64,000 nt of DNA from Roseiarcus sp963835955 (GTDB lineage Bacteria > Pseudomonadota > Alphaproteobacteria > Rhizobiales > Beijerinckiaceae): assembly GCA_963835955.1 (NCBI GenBank), contig CAWIHZ010000016.1, positions 83,545-147,544 of the forward strand, in the 5' to 3' direction. This document shows, one piece after another, positions 9,730 through 17,151 of the stretch. The notes beneath the pieces were generated by a model, which saw only the letters and a program-made list of their open reading frames with translations, was not told the DNA's origin and ran no database searches. Every line of letters begins with the position of its first letter. Positions within the stretch are counted from its first letter, which is position 1. A program made the translations under genes and the position numbers.

Positions 9730-10140
9730 CTTGGGTTCGAGCAAGCTTTGATGATGGTCGAAAAGCCGCGCGTCGACAGGACCCGGTTTGCTCGACAGGC
9801 GTGGGGTCCCAATCTACTGAGTCACAACCCCATTATGCGGATTGGTCGCGCGTCAGGCTTTGACAGTCTGCCGATTGGTTTTGTTGGCGGAGGCGGCGGC
9901 GTCCGACGGGGCGCGAGGCGGGAGAGCGAGGCGCGGTTTGCGGCTTGCGTGGACAGTCTCACGCAAATCCTGTGTCTCAGGCGAGGGGCGCCGTTCACAT
10001 AAGTGTCCCCCTAAATCCGACGCGACCAGCCGCTCGGAGAACTCCAACGAAGTCAGTAATTCGACTTTCGCTATGGTGGCGCGCAAGCTACCTTAACATT
10101 CGTCTAGCGATCGTGTGTGGCGCGCTGGCGAGGGGGTAAG
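9730..10140. other. Intergenic region before the OLD-type nuclease relic
   Basis: About 410 bp. No gene or structured element was recognised beyond the ribosome site GAGGGGGTAAG just before the relic's ATG at 10141. It should contain the promoter of the nuclease gene. Confidence 0.5.
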
Positions 10141-10745
10141 ATGAAACTCAAGACTGCGCACGTTCGCAACTACCGCAGCATTCGCGACAGCGGCGAATTC
10201 GAGATTGAAGACACCAAGACCATCCTCGTCGGCCCAAACGAGGCCGGAAAGTCCGCTCTGCTCAGAGCCATCCAGCAAATCAACGCCCCGCCCGAAGTAG
10301 GAGGCTTCACGCCAATTCGGGACTATCCGCGCGCACTATTCAACGACATCACCTCGGGCAAGGTCAAGCCAGCCGAAACCCCTGTCGTTACAGCTATATT
10401 CGCGCTGTTACCTGAGGACGTTGCCCTCATTGACCAAGAATTGGCCATCTGCAGTTTCAGAGTCACTCGCTATCTCGATAACCACTCCACTCATAATCTA
10501 GTCGGTGCGCCTCAGGTACGGACGTTCGCCGATATCCAGAGCGAGCTGAAAACGCTCGCAGTTCATGTTGACGCGCGATCTGCAGCCCCTACAGACAGTC
10601 CAGCCTACGTAGAGTCCGAGCGAATCGCTCGCGAAAGCGCAGGCAGCTTTGACTGCCGCGAGCCTCCTTACGTCCGACGCGTGTGCGCCGATCCGACATT
10701 GGCTGAACTCCGTCCTCGACATGGTAGATCGGGACGACGGTGCCC

Positions 10746-10753
10746 AGACGAAG
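10746..10753. repeat. Target-site duplication, left copy
   Basis: AGACGAAG, identical to 11955-11962 on the other side of the insertion sequence. Joining across one copy restores the reading frame of the interrupted gene (DDGAQTKRYTEIL). Confidence 0.95.
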
Positions 10754-11954
10754 GAGGCTTATCCCGTTGTCCCAGGCTCGTCTATATGTAGTGGATGCAC
10801 TGGTTTGATGGGTTGATTGTGGCCGGCGGCTGACGGCGCACCATCCTGTCGCATTCCGGTGGCCGTCTTGCGGCTGCGCGGCGTTCGCCTGATCGTTTGG
10901 ACGCCCTTTCGAGGATTGTCTCGTTTGACGATGTCCCAGTAGCTCGCAGGCGGATGATGTGCGGCCAGCCCGAGCAAGGCTTCGAACGAAACATGCCGGT
11001 GGAAGCGGCGATTGTAGCGAAAGACGAATTCATTGAGATAGGTGTCGACGTGCGTGCGGCGCAGGCCGTGATACGTGCCCAGGCTCCATCGCTTCATCAA
11101 TGAGAAGGCTCGGTGAATCCACGGCAGGACAACATGTCCCGCCATTTTGCCGATGATGCGCGGATCGTGCCGGTAGTCGGTCAGTCCAGGATAGGACGTG
11201 TGGCCGTCGGTGAGGAGCGTGGCTCCAGGCTTCACGTTGGCTCTCACGAAGGCCTCGATCGACGCCGCGGAATTGTCGGCGATCATAGCGAGGCGTATTC
11301 GGCCGGAGCGCGTATCGAGGTATTTGGCGTGCTTGCGTCGCGGCTTGGGCTGATTGGTGTCGCGATCGATCACCTCGACGGCCCCGACGACGAGGATTTT
11401 GCCGGCATTGCCGCGCTCGAAGAAGGCGTCGCCTTCGCGGAAGGGAATTTCCGCCTGATCGACTTCGACGACGCCCTCCAAGGGATCGCGATCCGGGTCG
11501 ACCATCGACCGGCGCAATTTCTGCGTCAGCAGCCAAGCGGTCTTGTAAGTGACGCCGAGTTGATCCTCCAATTGCCGCGCCGACATGCCGTTGGAATGTG
11601 TCGCCATGAGATGCGCCGCCCAGAACCACGTCGTCAGCGGCAGCTTGGAACGATGCATCACCGTTCCCGCCGTGGCTGAAGTCTGTCGACCGCAATCGAG
11701 GCATTCGTATGTGTACGCCCGGCTCTTCAGCGCCGCGGCGCGTTGCTCGCCGCAGCCGGGACAAACAAAACCCTTCGACCAACGCCGCTCCAACAAAAAG
11801 GCGGCGCAGCTCGTCTCGTCGGGAAACGTCTCTTGAAACTGCGAAAGCGATCGGCCCTTGGCCATTGCGCGCCCCGTCGCGGCCGCCTCGAACACCGACT
11901 CAACTGCGCCCGCATACCACATCTAGGCCAACCTGGGACAGCGGGATAAGCCTC
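10754..11954 (-). mobile_element. IS1595-family insertion sequence, complete, 1201 bp
   Basis: The element is bounded by terminal inverted repeats that both begin GAGGCTTATCCCG; similarity continues inward for about 40 bp with mismatches (left GTTGTCCCAGG, right GCTGTCCCAGG). It is flanked by an 8-bp duplication AGACGAAG. It carries one transposase gene on the minus strand and has the typical IS1595 length. Its insertion into an OLD-type nuclease gene is exact and the target is cleanly restorable, so the event is recent. Confidence 0.95.
10759..11865 (-). CDS. IS1595-family transposase
   Basis: A 368-residue transposase. An N-terminal zinc ribbon (CPGCGEQRA, then YECLDCGRQTS) is followed by a DDE-type catalytic domain: VVEVDQAEIPF (first D), LLTDGHTSYPG (second D) and, after WIHRAFSLMKRW, THVDTYLNEFVFRYNRR, where the third acidic position is expected. 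The ATG at 11865 (MAKGRSLSQFQ) is preferred because family members begin SxxxFxxxFPDE; a longer in-frame start at 11922 would reach into the terminal repeat. The stop codon lies inside the left terminal repeat. The frame is intact, so the element may be active. Confidence 0.93.
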   Translation of the reverse strand: MAKGRSLSQFQETFPDETSCAAFLLERRWSKGFVCPGCGEQRAAALKSRAYTYECLDCGRQTSATAGTVMHRSKLPLTTWFWAAHLMATHSNGMSARQLEDQLGVTYKTAWLLTQKLRRSMVDPDRDPLEGVVEVDQAEIPFREGDAFFERGNAGKILVVGAVEVIDRDTNQPKPRRKHAKYLDTRSGRIRLAMIADNSAASIEAFVRANVKPGATLLTDGHTSYPGLTDYRHDPRIIGKMAGHVVLPWIHRAFSLMKRWSLGTYHGLRRTHVDTYLNEFVFRYNRRFHRHVSFEALLGLAAHHPPASYWDIVKRDNPRKGVQTIRRTPRSRKTATGMRQDGAPSAAGHNQPIKPVHPLHIDEPGTTG

Positions 11955-11962
11955 AGACGAAG
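11955..11962. repeat. Target-site duplication, right copy
   Basis: AGACGAAG, directly after the right end of the insertion sequence and identical to 10746-10753. Confidence 0.95.
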
Positions 11963-13517
11963 CGCTACACCGAAATCTTGCGAGCCTGTGAAATTGAAGG
12001 AAAGCAGGCCGAAGCCCTGAAAATCTTGCAAGATAGGCTACCGGTCTTTGTGTTGTTTAACAATTATTTTCGCGTTCATCCCCTCATTCACCTAGAGCAT
12101 TTGGCCGTCAGACTGGAAACTAATGTTCTAGACGAATCCCGCTACGATTACGGGAATTCATGCCTCCTTAAGCTTTTGGGCTTCTCTGCTCGTGAACTTT
12201 CCAATCTAGGCAAACCGCAAGAGCCCGGTCAGAAAGATACGGCAGCTTTCGAGAGATACCGCGACCAGCTGGATAGCCGTAGTTATCAGCTCAATGCGGC
12301 CAGCATCCGGCTGACGAACGAATTAAAGCACGTCTGGAACCCGAATATAGAAAAAGCTGAAGCGAACCGACTGCAAATCCGAGCGGACGGCCAATATCTT
12401 CGGGTCGTTGTGGAGGATGATTTGGGCGTTGAAGTCGAACTGGATCAGAGATCCGAAGGCTTCCAATGGCTGGTGTCATTTTTCATTGTCTTCTTCTCCG
12501 AAACTGCCGGCAAGCACGAGAACGCGATACTCCTCCTAGACGAACCGGGGCTGAGCCTGCACGCGCTTAAGCAGCGTGAGTTCCGCGAAACCATCTCCCA
12601 ACTCGGAGCGAGCAATCAGAACTCTCTACACGACCCATTCGCCGTTCCTTGTTGGCCCTGATGAGTTGGACATCGTACGGGTCGTCGAGATGACCGACCG
12701 CAGTGTGGGCACAAAGGTCCACACGTCCGTGACGGCCAGCGATCCGGCCGCTTTGCTTCCCCTCCAGGAAGCGCTGGGCTACGACCTCGCTCAGAGTATC
12801 TTCGCTCAACAGAGAAACCTCATCCTGGAGGGTCTGACAGACTATTGGTACCTGGAAGGTTGCGCTGCGCTGATGGCCGACACATCCGGCTCAAAGCTCA
12901 ATAAGCAGATCGCGCTGATTCCAGCGGGCACGGCGGGCAAGGTCGTTTACTTCGCAACTATCTTGAACGCCCACAACCTAAAGGTCGCAGCGCTGCTCGA
13001 TTCGGACGCGGCAGGCGATCAGGCGGCCCAGCAGGACACACTGGTCAATGCCCTCGGGAACAAGCGTATCCTACGCACCAAAGATTACTACAAGGGCGCG
13101 GTCGCGAAGCCCGAGATCGAAGACTTGTTGTCTGAGACCCTATTGGAGGTCGCGAAGTCGGACTTGGGCTGGGATGGGAAGGCCGATGCGGCGGCCCACC
13201 CAACAATGTCGGTTGTCGACGCACTGAACAAGGCGGCCGGCTTACGATTCTCGAAGTACAAGTTGGCGAAGGCTTTTCTTCGCTGGACGCGGAACTCATT
13301 CCGCAACTGACCTCAGCACCGTGGAACAGGGGCAATGGGCCGACCTGATCGGGGCGGTCAACAGTGCCCTGAAGTAATCGACACCCAGTCGCCAGTTCGG
13401 TGCGCCGGTAGGATGGCAGAAAGCAGACCAACCGGCTTTACATGACACATGCATATTTTTCCAATTCCATTCGCCTCGCTGGAGTCCGAGTGCGCCCGCC
13501 GCGCCTGGCGGCGATCG

Positions 13518-13663
13518 GTCATTGATTGCTTGAAGGCGATTATGCGCGATGGGAATTTGAACTCAAGGACGACCCCGCAGGGGTCGCCGCCGGAGGCGGT
13601 GCGCTTCGCGCATCCTTGACTTCAAATTTCCATCGCGCTCCGCTCCGCCAAGCAAATAATGAC
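13518..13663. repeat. 146-bp compound inverted repeat (MITE- or ncRNA-like)
   Basis: Outer arms GTCATTGATTGCTTG / CAAGCAAATAATGAC and inner arms GCGCGATGGGAATTTGAA... / ...TTCAAATTTCCATCGCGC (13544-13569 with 13613-13638) form a long imperfect stem. Its apex carries three separate small hairpins: CGACCCC-GCA-GGGGTCG, CCGCC-GGA-GGCGG and TGCGC-TTC-GCGCA. No transposase and no target duplication were seen. Confidence 0.75.
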
Positions 13664-13793
13664 CCCCTCCGCACTCGTCCCGCGTCGGCCGGCGCAGCGA
13701 CAGGCTTATCTTGTCCAAACAATGAACGATCAAAGGCCCTTGCGGGCGCTTGCGCCAGCTAGGCACAGCCGACCGGCTTTGTTAATTCAAAAA

Positions 13794-13824
13794 ATCAATA
13801 TATAAGTGTATTATATTGATATAA
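13794..13824 (+). promoter_or_regulatory. AT-rich palindrome with a consensus -10 box
   Basis: ATCAATATA and TATATTGAT form a 9-bp inverted repeat with a 9-nt spacer (13794-13820), directly followed by TATAAT (13819-13824). It stands out strongly from the GC-rich surroundings. It could be a promoter/operator for the dehydrogenase about 290 nt downstream or a relic of foreign DNA; no clear -35 box was found. Confidence 0.35.
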
Positions 13825-14114
13825 TACCGTTTTCTGTTCTCACCTGTCGCAACTCCGTTCGCGCTCGCCGGCCGGTCGCGCGCCGCCATCCTGCGCTCCC
13901 TTCGCCGCCGGTCCCCCCGGCGCTCCCATGCCTGCGCCGCGCCGGGCCGCTTTTGCCGCGGCGGCGGTAAACGGGGGCGTAAGCCTTTGAAAACGCTAGG
14001 CCCGCTCGGAAAAACGGCGGTAAAGCCGAATCCCGGCGTCGCGGCCCGCGCTTGCCAAAGGCCGCCGGATGCGGCCAAGGTCGGCTCACCCGCCCTCCAG
14101 CCGCCCGGGCCGCC

Positions 14115-15288
14115 ATGATCCCCAACGCTCCCCGTCCGTTCGACTTCGATCTCGGCGACAGCGCCGGGATGATCCGCGACAGCGCCAGGACCTTCGCCGA
14201 GAAGGAGATCGCGCCGCGCGCCGCCGCGATCGACCGCGACAACCTGTTCCCGCGCGATCTGTGGCCCAGGATGGGAGCGCTCGGCCTGCACGGGATCACG
14301 GCGCCGGAGGAATACGGGGGGCTCGGCCTCGGCTATCTCGAGCATTGCGTGGCGATGGAGGAGGTCTCGCGCGCCTCCGGCTCGGTCGGCCTGTCCTACG
14401 GCGCGCATTCCAACCTGTGCGTCAACCAGATCGTGCGCAACGGCAATGGCGGGCAGAAGGCGCGCTATCTGCCCAAGCTCATCTCCGGCGAGCATGTCGG
14501 GGCGCTGGCGATGTCGGAGCCGAACGCCGGCTCGGACGTGGTGTCGATGACGACCCGCGCGCGAGCGCAAGGCCGACCGCTACGTGCTCAATGGGGCCAA
14601 GATGTGGATCACCAACGGCCCGGTGGCCGAGACGCTGATCGTCTACGCCAAGACCGATCCGGAGGCCGGCCCGCGCGGCATCACCGCCTTCATCGTCGAG
14701 CGCGGCATGAAGGGTTTTTCGCCCGGAGCGAAGCTCGACAAGCTCGGCATGCGCGGCTCCGACACCTCGGAACTGATCTTCGCCGATTGCGAGGTTCCGG
14801 AAGCAAACGTGCTGGGCGAGGTCGGCAAGGGCGTCGGGGTGCTGATGAGCGGCCTCGACTACGAGCGGGTCGTGCTCTCGGCCGGCCCGCTCGGCCTGAT
14901 GCAGGCGGCGCTCGACGTCGTGCTGCCCTATGTCCATGAGCGCAAGCAGTTCGGCCAGCCGATCGGGACCTTCCAGCTCATCCAAAGCAAGCTCGCCGAC
15001 ATGTATGTGGGGATGAACGCGGCCCGGGCTTACGTCTACGCCGTCGCCAAGGCCTGCGATCGCGGCGAGACCACGCGCGAGGACGCCGCCGGCGCGATCC
15101 TCTACGCCGCCGAACGCGCGACCCAGGCCGCGCTCGACGCGATCCAGATTCTGGGCGGCGCCGGCTACACCAACGACACTGCGCTCGGACGCCTGCTGCG
15201 CGACGCCAAGCTCTATGAGATCGGCGCCGGCACCAGCGAGATCCGGCGGATGCTGATCGGACGCGAGCTCTACGCCAAGAGCGCGTGA
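14115..15288 (+). pseudogene. Isovaleryl-CoA-type acyl-CoA dehydrogenase, one frameshift
   Basis: An FAD-dependent acyl-CoA dehydrogenase of about 390 residues once one extra base near 14556-14562 is removed. The first frame gives the N-terminal helical domain (RDSARTFAEKEIAPRA, GITAPEEYGGLGLGYLEH, SVGLSYGAHSNLCVNQIVRN) and MSEPNAGSDVVSM. The second continues RYVLNGAKMWITNGPVA, AFIVERGMKGFSPG, LDYERVVLSAGPLG and QILGGAGYTNDTALGRLLRD, with the FAD-binding YEIGAGTSEIRRMLIGREL at the end. The AHSNLC and LDYERVVL motifs are those of isovaleryl-CoA dehydrogenases of leucine catabolism. No other leucine-degradation gene is adjacent. Confidence 0.87.
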
Positions 15289-15315
15289 CGCGCCGGCGTC
15301 CGAGCGAGGCTTGCC

Positions 15316-16845
15316 TCAGCCCATTGCGTTTCGTTCCATGCTCACCTCGGCTTCGAGGCTCTGAACATCGCGGAAGATCGACGCTGCGGCGAGCGTTCGT
15401 CCCTGGCGCTTCATCCGCACCAGGCAGTCTCTGGCGGCGATATCGCCTTCGACCGCGAGTTCGTCCCAGGTCTCGGCGTGACCGACATAATTGATCGGGA
15501 CATCGTAGTGCTGGCTCCAGAAGAATGGAGCGTCGGCGTATCGCTCGCGGCGCCCGAGCATGTTGAGGGCCGCGATTTGTCCCTGGCGTTCCGCCACCAC
15601 CCAGTGCTCGACCCGAATGGCCGCGCCGCTGTGCGGATCGGGCCAGCGCGCGATGTCGCCGGCGGCGAAAATCCCGGGCGAACTGGTTTCGAGACAGGCG
15701 TCGACGAGAACGCCGCGATCCAGGGCCAGGCCGCTTGCTTCGGCGAGATCGATGCGCGGACGAACGCCGACGCCCGCGACGACGAGATCGGCCTCGAGCA
15801 CGGTTCCGCCCTCGAGCGTCAGTCGTCCGCTCTCAAAGCCGCTCGCCTTGTCGCGCAAATGAAAGACGACGCCGTGCTCCTCGTGCAGCGCCTGCACGAA
15901 GCGACCGAGGCCGGGGCCCAGAATCCGCTCCATCGGCAGTTCCTCGGGCGCCACGACATGGACTTCGATCTCCCTGGCGCGCAGCGCGGCCGCGACTTCG
16001 AGCCCGATGAAGCTCGCCCCCAGCACCACCGCGCGGCGCGCCGTCTTCGCCCGTTCGATGATCGCCCGGCTGTCGGCAAGCGTGCGCAGCACCTGCACGT
16101 CCGAGGGCTTTGCGCCGGGGATGGACAGGCGCACCGGCTCGGCGCCGGTCGCCAGGAGAAGCCGGTCGAAGGGAATGTTGTCGCCGCTGACGAGCGCGAC
16201 CTCGCGCCGGCCGATGTCGATCCGGCTCGCGGTCGTCTTGAGACGAAGGTCGATGGCGTTGTCGGCGTAGAAGCCGGGGTCGCGCAGCGGCGTCCACTCC
16301 TCCGGCGCGCTGCCCGCAAGATAGTCCTTGGAAAGGTTGGGCCGATCGACCGGCGGCGCGTCGTCGCTGCTGAGCATGACGATTTCGCCCTCGTATTGCT
16401 GTCGCCGAAGCATTTCCGCCGCCGCGAACCCGGCCGCGCCGCCGCCGACGATCACGATTTTGTTCGGCGCTTCCGTCTTGACGCGGGGCTTTGCGCTTGG
16501 CCGGGCGCGCTTCTCCCGCACGTAGACCTTGCCGTCGCGCTGCTCCGCCGCCCACGCATCGACCGGACTGAAGGCCGGCGCGCGCAAGGCCTCGCCGGTG
16601 CGCAAGTCGAAGCAGGCGTGATGCCAGGGACAGCGCACGGTGTCGGCGACCAGGAGTCCGTCCCCCAGCGGGCCATGGTAATGGCTGCAGAGAGCGCCGA
16701 TGGCGAACACCTCGGCGCCCCGGCGCGCCACCAGCACCTGCTCATCCCCCACATGGCCGACCAGCATGCCGCCGTCCGGCAGTTGAGCGAGAAGGATCCC
16801 CTGCGTCAGATCCGGACCGGATGGCCCAGCCTCATCATCAGCCAT
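15316..16845 (-). CDS. Rieske-type FAD/NAD(P)-dependent ferredoxin reductase
   Basis: A 509-residue fusion of an N-terminal Rieske [2Fe-2S] domain (LCSHYHGPLGDG and VRCPWHHACFD give C-x-H and C-x2-H) with a pyridine nucleotide-disulphide oxidoreductase domain: FAD motif IVIVGGGAAGFAAAEML, NAD motif RRAVVLGASFIGLEVAAAL, and GIFAAGDIARWPD. It resembles the AIF-like (AIFM3-type) oxidoreductases; the electron partner is unknown. ATG at 16845 was chosen because CGGAGGAACG precedes it; an in-frame start 30 codons upstream lacks such a site. It is convergent with the acyl-CoA dehydrogenase. Confidence 0.92.
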   Translation of the reverse strand: MADDEAGPSGPDLTQGILLAQLPDGGMLVGHVGDEQVLVARRGAEVFAIGALCSHYHGPLGDGLLVADTVRCPWHHACFDLRTGEALRAPAFSPVDAWAAEQRDGKVYVREKRARPSAKPRVKTEAPNKIVIVGGGAAGFAAAEMLRRQQYEGEIVMLSSDDAPPVDRPNLSKDYLAGSAPEEWTPLRDPGFYADNAIDLRLKTTASRIDIGRREVALVSGDNIPFDRLLLATGAEPVRLSIPGAKPSDVQVLRTLADSRAIIERAKTARRAVVLGASFIGLEVAAALRAREIEVHVVAPEELPMERILGPGLGRFVQALHEEHGVVFHLRDKASGFESGRLTLEGGTVLEADLVVAGVGVRPRIDLAEASGLALDRGVLVDACLETSSPGIFAAGDIARWPDPHSGAAIRVEHWVVAERQGQIAALNMLGRRERYADAPFFWSQHYDVPINYVGHAETWDELAVEGDIAARDCLVRMKRQGRTLAAASIFRDVQSLEAEVSMERNAMG

Positions 16846-16985
16846 TTTAGCGTTCCTCCGGCAAAGCTTCGCTTCTTTGGTCCCGAAGCCGGCCATCCGC
16901 GCCGCGGTCGTCGCCCGCTGAGGCTCAATCAGCATAGAGGCGGACTCAAGGCGGACCCGGCCGGCCTCTCCTCGAATCCCGACGC

Positions 16986-17046
16986 CGACGCCAGCGGGAG
17001 TCGGCGCATGCTGATCGGGGGGCGAGCTCTACGCCAAAAGCGCACG
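16986..17046 (+). pseudogene. Relic of an acyl-CoA dehydrogenase 3' end
   Basis: The stretch around CGGCGCATGCTGATCGG and GCGAGCTCTACGCCAA repeats the last codons of the acyl-CoA dehydrogenase at 15240-15288 (RRMLIGRELYAKSA) with a few substitutions and one extra G. Upstream similarity fades over about 20 bp. It is read as the remnant of a second copy of the gene that once lay here. Confidence 0.65.
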
Positions 17047-17151
17047 GGGCGCGGGGAGGCGTCAAGGGCGAGTGAGGCGCGGCTTGAGGCTTAACGCCTT
17101 GACTTGCGCGAATTCGAGCGCAAGCTCAAGGCCTCACGGACGCCGCGTTCC

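Larger units (their letters stand above)
10141..13377 (+). pseudogene. OLD-type ATP-dependent nuclease (AAA + TOPRIM), broken by an IS and three frameshifts
   Basis: Two blocks, 10141-10753 and 11963-13377, rebuild one protein of about 674 residues. The N-terminus has MKLKTAHVRNYRSIRDSGEF and Walker A GPNEAGKSALLRAI. The C-terminal block has Walker B-type AILLLDEPGLSLH, then YTTHSPFLV, then TOPRIM hallmarks NLILEGLTDYWYLEG and LLDSDAAGDQ. This architecture belongs to OLD-family nucleases (GajA-like class), often anti-phage. One extra base near 10620, one near 12620 and one near 13290 break the frame, and an IS1595-type element splits it at AGACGAAG. Start: ATG after GAGGGGGTAAG. No UvrD-like partner follows. 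Its codon use is less GC-rich than the neighbours, suggesting transfer. Confidence 0.88.
13378..14114. other. Intergenic region with a branched palindrome and an AT-rich box
   Basis: About 740 bp between the nuclease relic and the acyl-CoA dehydrogenase. It holds a 146-bp compound inverted repeat (13518-13663) and an AT-rich palindromic box (13794-13824), both listed separately. Overlapping open frames on the minus strand here (Arg/Pro-rich) are judged not to be genes. Confidence 0.6.

Noticed and set aside
13811..14570. Minus-strand frames upstream of and over the dehydrogenase start
   Set aside because: Arg/Pro/Gly-rich, partly antisense to the dehydrogenase; no ribosome site.
15478..17094. 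538-codon + strand frame opposite the Rieske-FAD gene
   Set aside because: Antisense shadow; the minus-strand protein has complete Rieske and FAD/NAD motifs.
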